The notes: a model not told the origin generated them from the letters alone. Counted from the first letter of the stretch, positions 1-8,087 are shown. The stretch: 29,085 nt of DNA from Candidatus Bipolaricaulota bacterium (GCA_018609825.1 JAHEOA010000175.1:1-29085); one strand, 5' to 3'. Translations and numbers: made by a program.

Positions 1-141
1 CAGGCGTCCATCGACGTGAGCTGTGCCGCTTCACGTCTCCCACAACGGATGACGAGGGACATCGGTCCGCTCGCGACGTTTCGGAGGCCCGTCGCTCCAG
101 CGTACCACCGACGATCGGATCATCCCCGTCTGATGCGCGGT

Positions 142-169
142 TTGATCCGAGACGCAAATGGTGTAGTCT
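142..169 (+). promoter_or_regulatory. Probable sigma-70 promoter of the 199 gene
   Basis: TTGATC at 142-147 and TAGTCT at 164-169 are separated by 16 bp. Transcription would begin near 176, about 23 bases before the ATG at 199, which leaves room for the AGGAGG ribosome site at 188-193. The call rests on consensus match only. Confidence 0.4.
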
Positions 170-198
170 ACGGGGATTCTCCGAGCAAGGAGGGCGTG

Positions 199-915
199 AT
201 GCGACGATCTGGGCAGTTGGGATGCGTGCTGGGTGTGATCCTGCTCTGCGGGGTGACGGCGCTGGCGGTCGGCGAGCTATTGGGGCAGACGATCGAGGCG
301 GCGCTGGAGGACGGGTCGGTCGTGCGGGGCACGGTCGTGGAAGAGACCGACGCGACGCTGGTCGTGGAGCGCGGCGGCGAGCGGCGCGCCATCCAGCGAG
401 CGGCCATCGTCTCCATCCGGCTGTTGGAGACGTCGTCCCAACCGATGCAACCGGCTCCGCCTCAAGTCAGTCAACCGTCCGCCTCCGTCGACCTGCGGGG
501 CGCCGCGCTGTGGCAACTGAAGGTCGACGCCGTCCAAGCTGCCCGAGCGATCCTGCAGTCCCAGATCGCTGCGTCATTGCCCACGTATCGCTGGGACCTG
601 TTGATCACGTCCCTGGGCGTGGGCGTCGGCGGCTGGGTCCTGGACTGGGTATTGAAGCCCTCGCAGGAGGCGATCGGGCGCTGGCGCGATGGGTTGCCCT
701 TCTGGTACGGGGCCCTCGACTTCGGCGACGGTCTGGTCGGCTTGGGCGGCGGGGTCTCCATGGCCGTCGGGATGGTGCAGACGGAGGTCGATATCGGCGC
801 CGGGAACCCGCGCGTCTGGTTTGCGCGGGCCTCGCTGCTCTCGCTCGCAAGCGCCGGGATCAACGCGGTTCAGATGATCTATGATGGGGTGATGTTGGCG
901 GGGCCAACGGATTAA
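199..915 (+). CDS. Hypothetical membrane protein with N-terminal signal/anchor
   Basis: A 238-aa protein that I do not recognise as a named family. The start is the ATG at 199 because AGGAGG lies at 188-193 with 5-base spacing; the frame is open further upstream (to 16) but that part has no ribosome site. Residues about 8-29 form a signal peptide or membrane anchor. Residues 37-73 (DGSVVRGTVVEETDATLVVE and what follows) look like a small beta-barrel, resembling domains in bacterial envelope proteins that carry a 'DGS.v.G.v' strand pattern. A Pro/Gln/Ser-rich linker follows at about 78-98, then weakly hydrophobic, Gly-rich segments at about 133-152 and 166-192. It is probably an envelope protein; function unknown. 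It has its own promoter and is followed by the converging tRNA-Pro gene. Confidence 0.7.
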   Translation: MRRSGQLGCVLGVILLCGVTALAVGELLGQTIEAALEDGSVVRGTVVEETDATLVVERGGERRAIQRAAIVSIRLLETSSQPMQPAPPQVSQPSASVDLRGAALWQLKVDAVQAARAILQSQIAASLPTYRWDLLITSLGVGVGGWVLDWVLKPSQEAIGRWRDGLPFWYGALDFGDGLVGLGGGVSMAVGMVQTEVDIGAGNPRVWFARASLLSLASAGINAVQMIYDGVMLAGPTD

Positions 916-962
916 GGCAAGCATCCGGGAGAGTGGCGATTGCGGCATCGCTTGCGTGAGTC

Positions 963-1039
963 TGGTCGGAGAGGCCGGATTCGAACCGGCGGCCTCCTGC
1001 TCCCAAAGCAGGCGCGCTACCAGACTGCGCCACTCTCCG
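963..1039 (-). tRNA. tRNA-Pro (anticodon UGG)
   Basis: On the minus strand a 77-nt cloverleaf starts CGGAGAGTGGCGCAG and ends CTCTCCGACCA. The 7-bp acceptor stem CGGAGAG/CTCTCCG pairs fully, the T-arm carries GGTTCGAATCC, and the anticodon loop CTTTGGGAG reads TGG, which decodes proline CCN codons. The 3' CCA is encoded. A near-consensus promoter lies directly upstream at 1050-1078. Confidence 0.95.
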
Positions 1040-1049
1040 AATCTTTCCG

Positions 1050-1078
1050 ATTATACGGGTCGAACCGTGTTGACTCAA
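1050..1078 (-). promoter_or_regulatory. Strong sigma-70 promoter of tRNA-Pro
   Basis: Read on the minus strand, TTGAGT (1078-1073), a 17-bp spacer and a perfect TATAAT (1055-1050) precede the tRNA. Predicted initiation near 1043 is only about 4 nt before the mature tRNA 5' end at 1039, as is usual for a stable-RNA promoter. The same TTGAGT-N17-TATAAT pair recurs upstream of hppA. Confidence 0.75.
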
Positions 1079-1154
1079 TCGCGATCAGTGGCGACCCCTC
1101 GGCTGCCCGAGTACACTCTCGGCCAACAAAATGCCCGCTTGAGGAGGCGATCCC

Positions 1155-2867
1155 ATGGCCGTCGACCCGGCCCGACTCCCCCGCGAATACCCGCGACGAT
1201 TCGTCCCGGACGACGCCGATCTCGGCGACTGGGCCCAGATTGAACCGCTGTTTGACCAACTGGACCACCGCCCCATCGACACCCGCGACCAGTTGGAGAC
1301 GTGGCTCGCCGACTGGTCCGAGCTGATCGCCTGCATCCACGAAGAGGGCTCACTCCGCCACATCCGCATGACGATCGACACGGAGAACGAGGATTTCGAG
1401 AACGCCTATCTCCACTTCATCTCCGAGATACAGCCGAAGCTGAAGTCGCGACAGCACGCCCTCCAGGAGCGCTATGTCAACAGCCCTGCCCGCGCCGAGC
1501 TCTCCAGTTATTATCACGTCCTGGATCGCTCGACCGAGAACGACGTCGAGCTGTTCCGTGAAGACAACGTCCCTTTGGAGACCGAGGATCAGAAGCTCGG
1601 GCAGAGGTATCAGAAGCTGACCGGCGCGATGACCGTCGAATTCCAGGGCGAGGAACGCACACTGCAGCAGATGGCCCGATTTCTCGAAGAACCCCAGCGC
1701 GATGTGCGCCAACAGGCGTGGGAACTGGTCACCCAGCGCCGCCTCCAGGATCGCGAGGCGATCAACGAGCTCTACGACCAGATGCTGCAGAACCGACAAA
1801 AGCGCGCCGAGAACGCCGGCTTTGAGGACTTTCGGGATTACGCGTTCCGGCTACGTGAGCGATTCGACTATGGGCCCGAGGACTGTGTTGAGTTCCAGAA
1901 CGCGGTCGAAGCCCACATCGTCCCGCTTAAGCGCGAATTGGAGCAACAACGCCAAGACGCGCTCGGCGTCGAGGCGCTTCGCCCCTGGGACCTGGAGGTC
2001 GACCCGCACAACCGCGACCCGCTGCGGCCGTTCAGCAGCGCCGACGAGCTTATCGACGGTTGCGTCAAGATCTTCGGGAAAGTCGATCTGGAGCTGGGCA
2101 GCCAGTTCCAGCAGATGGCCGATTTGGGGTTATTGGATCTGGAAAGCCGCAAGGGCAAAGCCCCCGGCGGCTACCAGGCCATGCTGGCCGAACGACGGTT
2201 CCCGTTCATCTTCATGAACGCGGTCGGCCGCAACGGCGATTTGCGAACGCTGTTGCACGAGGGCGGCCACGCGTTCCACACGTTTGCGGCCCGCGATGAG
2301 CCGTTGGTGGGCTACCGCCACGCGCCCACCGAGTTCGCCGAGGTCGCCTCGATGAGCATGGAGCTGCTCAGCCATCCCCATTGGGAGGTCTTCTACGATT
2401 CAGCCAGTGCGGAGCGCGCGCGGCAAGATCACCTGGAACGGATTGCGGACATCCTGCCCTGGATCGCCACCATCGATGCGTTTCAGCACTGGATTTACAC
2501 CAACCCCGGCCACAGCGCCGAACAGCGCGAGGACAAGTGGCTGGAGCTGCGCGTGCGCTTCGGCGGGGTTGAGGACTGGAGCGATTACGAGACCGCCCGC
2601 CGCAACGAGTGGCACCGTCAGCTCCATCTGTTCCTGATTCCCTTCTACTATATCGAGTACGGCATCGCCCAGCTCGGCGCGCTGGGCATGTGGCTCCAAG
2701 CCCAAGCGGACCCGCAAAACGCGTTGGGGAATTATCGCAGCGCGTTGGCGCTGGGCGGCTCGCGGCCGTTGCCCGAGCTGTTCGAGGCGGCCGGGCTGAG
2801 CTTCGACTTCGGCGAGGCGGCCGTGAGGCAGGCCGCGCAGGGCCTCCGCGACGCGCTCGCCACCTGA
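1155..2867 (+). CDS. M3-family zinc oligoendopeptidase (PepF-like)
   Basis: A 570-aa cytoplasmic metallopeptidase that would cut short peptides, probably in peptide recycling. The zinc motif HEGGH is at residues 368-372, with His368 and His372 as ligands and Glu369 as catalytic base. The third ligand is probably Glu396 in the AEVAS segment that follows, as in PepF and thimet oligopeptidase families. Length and the YLHFISEIQPKLKSRQHALQ helix near residue 90 fit the M3 oligoendopeptidase group. The ATG at 1155 is preceded by GAGGAGG at 1141-1147. No signal peptide is seen. The gene appears monocistronic: tRNA-Pro lies on the other strand upstream, and the next gene has its own promoter. The exact subfamily and substrate cannot be told from sequence alone. 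Confidence 0.9.
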   Translation: MAVDPARLPREYPRRFVPDDADLGDWAQIEPLFDQLDHRPIDTRDQLETWLADWSELIACIHEEGSLRHIRMTIDTENEDFENAYLHFISEIQPKLKSRQHALQERYVNSPARAELSSYYHVLDRSTENDVELFREDNVPLETEDQKLGQRYQKLTGAMTVEFQGEERTLQQMARFLEEPQRDVRQQAWELVTQRRLQDREAINELYDQMLQNRQKRAENAGFEDFRDYAFRLRERFDYGPEDCVEFQNAVEAHIVPLKRELEQQRQDALGVEALRPWDLEVDPHNRDPLRPFSSADELIDGCVKIFGKVDLELGSQFQQMADLGLLDLESRKGKAPGGYQAMLAERRFPFIFMNAVGRNGDLRTLLHEGGHAFHTFAARDEPLVGYRHAPTEFAEVASMSMELLSHPHWEVFYDSASAERARQDHLERIADILPWIATIDAFQHWIYTNPGHSAEQREDKWLELRVRFGGVEDWSDYETARRNEWHRQLHLFLIPFYYIEYGIAQLGALGMWLQAQADPQNALGNYRSALALGGSRPLPELFEAAGLSFDFGEAAVRQAAQGLRDALAT

Positions 2868-2876
2868 CGGGGATCG

Positions 2877-2906
2877 TTGAGCCCTGCTCAGCGACGGCCC
2901 TATACT
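2877..2906 (+). promoter_or_regulatory. Probable promoter of the thiolase-pheA operon
   Basis: TTGAGC (2877-2882) and TATACT (2901-2906) are 18 bp apart in the 75-base gap after the peptidase gene. Initiation near 2913 would give a leader of about 30 nt before the ATG at 2943. Confidence 0.55.
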
Positions 2907-2942
2907 GGAGGTCAAGATTGACCGATGAAAGGTGATGGATCG

Positions 2943-4112
2943 ATGAACGCCGACATCGTGATTGTCGACGCGGTGCGCAGCCCGATCGGCAAGTTTCAGG
3001 GGCGCGTCTCGCGGTTCAGCGCGACGGATTTGGGCGCGCACGTCATCAAGGGACTCGTCGAGCGCAACGAGCTGCAAGGGGACGAGGTCGACGAGGTGAT
3101 CTTCGGCAACGTCGTCCAAGCGGGCGTTGGCCAGGCGCCGGTGCGCCAAGCGTCCATTCGTGGCGGCCTGCCCGCCAGCGTCCCCGGCGTGACGATCAAC
3201 AAGGTCTGCGGATCGGGTCTGAAGGCCGTCATCCACGCCGTCCAAGCCATCAAGGCCGGCGATGCCACCACCGTCGTCGCCGGGGGCATGGAGTCGATGA
3301 GCAACGCGCCGTTCCTCTTGAATGGCGCCCGCAAGGGGATCAAGTTCGGCCACCAGAAGCTTGTCGACGCCATGCTCGAGGACGGGCTCTGGTGCGCGTT
3401 TGAGGATCACCACATGGGCAATTCCGCCGAGTACACCGCGCAGCAAGCGGGCCTCACGCGCGAGGACCAGGACAAGTTCGCGCTGCGCAGCCATCAGAAC
3501 GCGGTCGAGGCGGCCGAGAGCTGCAAATTCCAGAATGAGCTGCTGCCGCTCGAGGACAAAGAGGGCACGATCGACCAGGACGAGTCGCCGCGTGCGGACA
3601 CGTCGCTGGAGAAGCTGGGCAAGCTGAAGCCGGCGTTCCAGAAGGACGGCACGGTGACGGCCGGCAACGCGCCCGGCCTCAACGACGGGGCGTCGGCCTT
3701 GATCGTCACGACTGCTGATGAGGCCGAGCGCCGCGGCTGGACCCCCATGGTCAAGGTCGTCGACTACGCCGTGGCCGCGACCGAGCCGCTCGACCTCTTC
3801 TTTGCGCCCATCCAGGCCACTCGAGGGTTGATGGACAAGATGGGGGTCGGCGTGGATCACTTCGATCTCATCGAGGTCAACGAGGCGTTCGCCGCGCAGA
3901 CATTGGCCGACGGTCAGGCGCTCGGTTGGGATTGGGATCGGGTCAATGTTCACGGGGGCGCGATCGCGCTCGGGCACCCGATCGGCGCCAGCGGCGCGCG
4001 CATCCTGACGACGCTCGCCTGGGCGATGCGGGATCGAGATGCGGAGACCGGCCTCGCCACCATCTGCATGGGCGGCGGCAACGGCCTATCGCTCGCGATC
4101 GAGCGGGTCTAG
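2943..4112 (+). CDS. Acetyl-CoA acetyltransferase (thiolase)
   Basis: A 389-aa thiolase-superfamily enzyme, expected to condense two acetyl-CoA to acetoacetyl-CoA or run the reverse thiolytic cleavage. The nucleophile is Cys89 in KVCGSGLK, His345 lies in GGAIALGHPIGASG, and the second catalytic Cys375 is in CMGGGNG; these positions match biosynthetic (type II) thiolases closely. I start at the ATG at 2943 (MNADIVIVDAVRSPIG) because AAAGGTGA lies just before it. An in-frame ATG at 2925 would add six residues but has no ribosome site. The stop at 4110-4112 is only 7 nt before pheA, so the two are almost surely co-transcribed. No beta-oxidation or polyhydroxyalkanoate gene is adjacent, so direction and pathway are open. 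Confidence 0.92.
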   Translation: MNADIVIVDAVRSPIGKFQGRVSRFSATDLGAHVIKGLVERNELQGDEVDEVIFGNVVQAGVGQAPVRQASIRGGLPASVPGVTINKVCGSGLKAVIHAVQAIKAGDATTVVAGGMESMSNAPFLLNGARKGIKFGHQKLVDAMLEDGLWCAFEDHHMGNSAEYTAQQAGLTREDQDKFALRSHQNAVEAAESCKFQNELLPLEDKEGTIDQDESPRADTSLEKLGKLKPAFQKDGTVTAGNAPGLNDGASALIVTTADEAERRGWTPMVKVVDYAVAATEPLDLFFAPIQATRGLMDKMGVGVDHFDLIEVNEAFAAQTLADGQALGWDWDRVNVHGGAIALGHPIGASGARILTTLAWAMRDRDAETGLATICMGGGNGLSLAIERV

Positions 4113-4119
4113 GAGCGCC

Positions 4120-4953
4120 TTGCGCATCGCGTTCCAGGGCGAGCTCGGCGCTTACAGCCACGAGGCGATCCTCCATGGCTTCGGCGATGATTGCGAGGTT
4201 GTCCCCTGTAACGCCTTCCGCGAGGTTTTCCGGCAGGCCGTCGGTGGGGCGACCGACGCCGGGCTCGTGCCGATCGAGAACGCGCTGACGGGCAGCATCC
4301 ACGAGGTCTATGACCTCCTGCTGACCCACGATCTGCCCATCGTCGCCGAAGTGACACGGCCCATTCGCCATGAACTGCTCGGAATGCCGGGCGCGGCTTT
4401 GGGGACGATCGAGGTTGTCCACTCCCACCCGCAGGCGCTCTGGCAGTGCGAGGCGTTTCTCGAGGATGTGGGCGCTGAGCTGATGGCCGACTACGACACG
4501 GCCGGGGCGGCCCGTTGGGTGGCCGACCAAGGGGACCCTACGCACGCTGCCATTGCCGGCCCGTTGGCGGCGGAGCTCTACGAGCTGGCCCCGCTGGCGC
4601 GCGACATCTCCACCCAATCGCACAACGCCACCCGCTTCGTGCTCGTCGGCGATCCGTCTTCCTCAGCGGAGAAAAACGCCCCCTACAAGACCTCGTTGGT
4701 GGTGGAACTGGCCCACGAGCCGGGCGCACTCTACGACGCCTTGCTCCCGTTCTCCGAACACGGGGTCAACCTGACCAAGCTGGAATCACGGCCCATGGGC
4801 GAGGCGCCCTGGCAATACCGCTTCTACTTGGACTTGGAGGGCCACGTGGCGACCCCCTCGGTGCAGGCCGCATTGGACGAACTGGGCCGGCGCGTGGCAA
4901 GCTATCGAGTGCTCGGCACGTATCCGAGCATCCGGGGAGGCGATGGCGCATGA
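4120..4953 (+). CDS. pheA: Prephenate dehydratase
   Basis: A 277-aa monofunctional prephenate dehydratase that converts prephenate to phenylpyruvate in phenylalanine synthesis. The catalytic part (about residues 1-180) starts RIAFQGELGAYSHEA and contains PIENALTGSIHEVYDLL and the HNATRF signature. An ACT domain follows (about 190-265) with GALYDALLPFSEHGVNLTKL and the ESRP motif that binds phenylalanine in this family, so feedback inhibition by Phe is expected. The start is a TTG at 4120, supported by AGGAG at 4111-4115 and by the family N-terminus. The frame is open upstream into the thiolase gene, but that sequence is unlike PheA. No chorismate mutase domain is fused. The stop overlaps the next gene as ATGA. 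Confidence 0.93.
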   Translation: MRIAFQGELGAYSHEAILHGFGDDCEVVPCNAFREVFRQAVGGATDAGLVPIENALTGSIHEVYDLLLTHDLPIVAEVTRPIRHELLGMPGAALGTIEVVHSHPQALWQCEAFLEDVGAELMADYDTAGAARWVADQGDPTHAAIAGPLAAELYELAPLARDISTQSHNATRFVLVGDPSSSAEKNAPYKTSLVVELAHEPGALYDALLPFSEHGVNLTKLESRPMGEAPWQYRFYLDLEGHVATPSVQAALDELGRRVASYRVLGTYPSIRGGDGA

Positions 4954-5384
4954 GCGACTATCGGTGGACGAAGCTGGTCCAGCGCGAGTACCACGAGACC
5001 GACAGCCACTTCATCCGCGACGTCCTGCCGCTCGGCTCGGTCGACGGATCCTCCTTCGGCCTCATTGCGGACGCCACCCACTATCGACTGGTGGACGAGG
5101 GCGAGGCGATCCACATTCGCCCACAGGTGGCCGAGCTGAAGGGCATCTTGAAGTCTCTCGGCCAGGGCGGGATGAGCGTCAACGAGGCCGACGCCAAGGC
5201 GAGCGTCCATCGGTTTGCCGAGCTCTGGGAGGAGCGCATCCGTGCCGCCGACAAGTGGGATCAAGTCCTCGAGACGGCCCGCGAGGCCGACGAGATCAGC
5301 ACGCCGGACGACATGGCCTCGGCCAACGGCGAGGTCGAAGCGGGGATGCTCGGCCGTTTGAAACGACGGCTGTTCGGCGAATAG
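4950..5384 (+). CDS. Hypothetical protein, translationally coupled to pheA
   Basis: A 144-aa soluble, acidic protein of unknown family. The ATG at 4950 overlaps the pheA stop (ATGA) and has GGGGAGG at 4934-4940. Visible parts are an aromatic and charged N-terminus (MSDYRWTKLVQREYHETDSH), a middle stretch of strands and helices, and a long charged amphipathic helix at about 80-112 that could form a coiled coil. A basic tail, GRLKRRLFGE, ends it. No signal peptide, membrane segment or metal motif is seen. The coupling to pheA and the thiolase makes it part of the same operon, but I infer no function from that. Confidence 0.75.
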   Translation: MSDYRWTKLVQREYHETDSHFIRDVLPLGSVDGSSFGLIADATHYRLVDEGEAIHIRPQVAELKGILKSLGQGGMSVNEADAKASVHRFAELWEERIRAADKWDQVLETAREADEISTPDDMASANGEVEAGMLGRLKRRLFGE

Positions 5385-5647
5385 CTCGAGGCCGAGCACC
5401 CGACATTGGCCGACTGAGCCGATCGCGCGGCGGCGCCCAGCCAGGCGAACCACTATCCCTGCCGACTTCGCCGTGGCCACGGCAACGGAGCTCTCCCAAG
5501 GCAGTCCGTCCTTCCTCCGACGATGCGTGGCGAGTCTTGAACGTTGTGAGCATCATTGACAACCGGATGCCGTCGCTATGTTACACTGAGGAGCGCAAGA
5601 GGTTCGACAGCGACGGATCGATCCACCTCAAGGAGGTTGGTAAGTGT
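5385..5647. other. Intergenic leader upstream of the MscS-like gene
   Basis: These 263 bases hold no convincing reading frame. The last 90 bases carry the promoter candidate at 5556-5587 and the AGGAGG at 5631-5636. I see no known riboswitch or terminator in the rest. Confidence 0.5.
5556..5587 (+). promoter_or_regulatory. Candidate promoter of the MscS-like gene
   Basis: There is a perfect TTGACA at 5556-5561. The -10 box is ambiguous: TATGTT at 5577-5582 gives 15-bp spacing and TACACT at 5582-5587 gives 20 bp. Either would give a leader of about 55-60 nt before the ATG at 5648. Confidence 0.4.
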
Positions 5648-7294
5648 ATGATTCGGTTCGTTCGAGTTCTTTCGCTCGCCCTCAGCGGCATCGTGCTCGC
5701 CCGATTCTTGGGCCTGGCACAGTCCGCCCAGACCGATCCATCCCTTCAGGCCGAGGTCTGGGACTCGTTGCGCGAAGGGTTGACCGTGGCCGTGACGCGC
5801 GTCAGCGAGTTCCTGCCCAACCTGATTGTGGCGCTGGTCATCCTCATCGTCGGCTGGATCGTGGCCAAGATCATCGGCGCCCTGTTCAATCGCGGGCTCC
5901 GGCGCCTGTGGCTTCGCCAGCAGACGGACGCCGCGGCGCAGGAACGCTGGGCCCGGGTGAGTCGCGTCTCCGGGCGCCTCGCCTACTGGGTCGTCATGGT
6001 CTTCGTGCTGATGGGCTTCTTCTGGGCCCTACAGCTCGACATCTTGGTCCAGCCGCTCAATCGCCTTCTGGAGCAGGTGTTCACGTATCTGCCGCAGCTC
6101 GTCGGCGCCGGTCTCATCCTGCTGATCGCGTGGCTGGCGGCGATCTTGTTGCGCACGGCCCTTACCGAGCTGCTCCAGCGCACGCGGTTGAGCGAGTGGC
6201 TCCAGCAGCGCCTCGACGAGTCCGGCATCGAAGCCGAGACGACGTCGGAGGCCGTTCCTGAGCCGGAAACCGGCAGCCAGGCGTTGGGACAGGCCGTCTT
6301 CTGGATCGTGTTGCTGGTCGGGTTGGTGGCCGCGCTCAACGCGCTTCAACTGAGCGCCGTCACGGATCCGTTGGAGAACATGCTGACCGACTTTCTCGCC
6401 TTCGTCCCGAACCTCGTGGCGGCCGGGCTCATTCTGCTCGTCGGCCTGTTCGTCATCCGCCTGATTCGGACGGTCACGGCCAACCTGTTGGCCACGACGG
6501 GTCTGGACAGCTGGTCGGAGCGGATCGGGATTCAGCGCGCCATGGCCGGCCAGGCGTTGTCCCAGGGCTTGGCCTGGGCCGTCTACGTGCTGTTGTTGAT
6601 CCCGATCCTGATTGCCGCCTTTGACGCGCTCGACATCCAAGCGATCACCCAGCCCGCGGTGCGGATGCTGGAGAGCGTCCTGACCGCGATTCCGTTGATC
6701 CTGGAGGCCGCCCTGATCCTGGTTCTCGCCTATGCGGTGGCCCGGCTCTTGGAGACCGGGGTCCAGCGGATCCTGGAGGGGATCGACTTCGACGTGCTCC
6801 CCGAGCGGCTCGGCATGCGCCAGTCCCAGCTGCCCCGGGAGGTCCGCAGCCCCTCACAGGTCGTGGCCAAGCTGGCGCTCGTGGCGGTGATGCTCTTCGC
6901 CACGATGGAGGCGGCACGCGCGATCGGCTTCAGCGGCATGGCCGAGCTGATCCGCGAGTTCATCGTCTTCGGCGCCAACGTGCTCTTCGCGCTCGCGATC
7001 GTCGGCTTGGGGCTCTACTTCGCCCAACTGGCCCGCGACCTCGTCATCTCCGCCATGGGCCGAGATCGGGGGAGCCTGCTGAGCAACGTCGTCCGGTACG
7101 CCATCATCGTCTTTGCGATCGCCTTGGCGCTGCCGCGACTGGGCGTTCCCTCCAATATCGTCGAGATCGCCTTCGGCATTCCGCTGCTGGCTGCGGCCGT
7201 GGCCGTCGCCATCGCCTTCGGCATCGGCGGCCGTGACATCGCGGCCCGACAACTCGATTCGTGGCTGGGCTCGCGCGACCAGGACCACGAGTAG
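5648..7294 (+). CDS. Multi-repeat membrane protein, mechanosensitive-channel-like (conserved TM-helix repeats)
   Basis: A 548-aa polytopic membrane protein. A helix unit of the form 'lPnLi.A.lIL..g...a' occurs at about residues 55-85 (FLPNLIVALVILIVGWIVAK), 147-180, 252-282 and 347-380, with a more divergent copy at about 437-465. These match the conserved TM-helix repeat family related to small-conductance mechanosensitive channels. The C-terminal segment (about 503-540) ends AIAFGIGGRDIAARQLDSW, resembling the pore-lining helix of MscS, but no MscS beta domain follows. The ATG at 5648 is preceded by AAGGAGG (5630-5636, spacing 11). The N-terminus may be a signal or first helix ending near SAQ (residue 28). 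An osmotic or membrane-tension role is inferred from family only. Confidence 0.8.
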   Translation: MIRFVRVLSLALSGIVLARFLGLAQSAQTDPSLQAEVWDSLREGLTVAVTRVSEFLPNLIVALVILIVGWIVAKIIGALFNRGLRRLWLRQQTDAAAQERWARVSRVSGRLAYWVVMVFVLMGFFWALQLDILVQPLNRLLEQVFTYLPQLVGAGLILLIAWLAAILLRTALTELLQRTRLSEWLQQRLDESGIEAETTSEAVPEPETGSQALGQAVFWIVLLVGLVAALNALQLSAVTDPLENMLTDFLAFVPNLVAAGLILLVGLFVIRLIRTVTANLLATTGLDSWSERIGIQRAMAGQALSQGLAWAVYVLLLIPILIAAFDALDIQAITQPAVRMLESVLTAIPLILEAALILVLAYAVARLLETGVQRILEGIDFDVLPERLGMRQSQLPREVRSPSQVVAKLALVAVMLFATMEAARAIGFSGMAELIREFIVFGANVLFALAIVGLGLYFAQLARDLVISAMGRDRGSLLSNVVRYAIIVFAIALALPRLGVPSNIVEIAFGIPLLAAAVAVAIAFGIGGRDIAARQLDSWLGSRDQDHE

Positions 7295-7326
7295 ACCCAT
7301 CGACGCCCACCACAGACGCCGTCACC

Positions 7327-7359
7327 GGGGGAAGGTCGGCCATCGCCGGCCTTTCCCCC
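7327..7359 (+). terminator. Hairpin, possible terminator or attenuator between MscS-like and Mrr-like genes
   Basis: GGGGGAAGGTCGGC (7327-7340), the loop CATC, and GCCGGCCTTTCCCCC (7345-7359) form a stem of about 14 bp with one bulge and one G-U pair. It is followed by GCATTTACG rather than a long T run. It sits 33 nt after the MscS-like stop and 35 nt before the next start, so it may end the first transcript fully or partly. Confidence 0.55.
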
Positions 7360-7394
7360 GCATTTACGATCGTCGCATCACACGGAGGTGTGTC

Positions 7395-7979
7395 ATGACA
7401 CACCGTGCCCGAATCCTGATCGCGACCTTGCTCCCCATCCTGGTGGGATTGTCGTTCGCTCTGAGCCTGATCTGGCCGGTTTCGATCGCCGTGGCGACGG
7501 CCGCACTCGGCACGGCGCTGCTGAGCTGGCCGCTTCTGCGGATCATCAAGGCACAGGCGGGGCCGCTAGCTTCGAGGCAGACGCTGTCGAATCGCGAGGA
7601 TCTCCACCAGCTTGGGGCGGCGAGCTTCGCGGGCTTGATCGCCGGGGCGTTCCGCTCGCTGGGCTTCACCGTCGAAGCGGTGGACTACCGGGGTGACACG
7701 TATCTGGCGGACTTCATCTTGCAACATGAGCAGCGGGGAGAGATTGTCGTGGCCATCGCGCGCCAGCAGCGCCCGCAGGATCACGTCGATGTGCCGTTGT
7801 TGAACACCCTCATTTTGGCGGTCCGACGCTTGAGCGCCTCTCGAGGCATCCTGGTGACCACGGGCCGTATCCCGCAGGAGGTGCGGCGGGCCGCCGAGGC
7901 GAGCGACGTGCCACTCCAGTTGATCGACGCGCCCTTGCTGCAGCGAATAGTCGAGCAAGCCGACGACGGAGTTGATTGA
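7395..7979 (+). CDS. Membrane-anchored Mrr-like (restriction endonuclease fold) protein, active site degenerate
   Basis: A 194-aa protein starting at the ATG at 7395 with GGAGGTG just upstream. Two hydrophobic helices (about residues 8-25 and 29-48) are followed by a cytosolic domain (about 70-190) that matches the Mrr/type IV restriction-endonuclease-fold layout. The marks are a helix with GAFRSLGFTVEAVDYRGDT, the strand YLADFILQ, the strand IVVAIARQ, then GILVTTGRIPQEVRRAAE and a final LIDAPLLQRIV. The first catalytic position (Asp106) is kept. The canonical Q/E-x-K of the second strand reads IAR, so nuclease activity is doubtful. It could be a nucleic-acid-binding or structural homologue. 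A hairpin at 7327-7359 separates it from the channel-like gene. Confidence 0.7.
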   Translation: MTHRARILIATLLPILVGLSFALSLIWPVSIAVATAALGTALLSWPLLRIIKAQAGPLASRQTLSNREDLHQLGAASFAGLIAGAFRSLGFTVEAVDYRGDTYLADFILQHEQRGEIVVAIARQQRPQDHVDVPLLNTLILAVRRLSASRGILVTTGRIPQEVRRAAEASDVPLQLIDAPLLQRIVEQADDGVD

Positions 7980-8087
7980 CGCCCGGAGGGGCTTGCGGGG
8001 TGATGCCCGGGTGGCTCGTTCTCGAGGTGAGCTCGGAGCGCGATTCTGAGCGCGCCCTCAGCGCCGTCTTGTGATACGGAAAACGTC

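Noticed and set aside
940..1326. + strand frames reading GRIRTGGLLLP or GEAGFEPAASCSQ near 960-1000
   Set aside because: They are false translations of the antisense of tRNA-Pro.
2400..3977. Minus-strand open frame of 525 codons opposite the peptidase and thiolase
   Set aside because: It is antisense to two genes with catalytic motifs, has no ribosome site and a shadow-like composition.
4943..5647. 235-codon upstream extension of the MscS-like gene
   Set aside because: It reads out of frame through the coupled gene at 4950, gives Arg/Gly-rich sequence, and the clear AGGAGG and membrane start are at 5631-5648.
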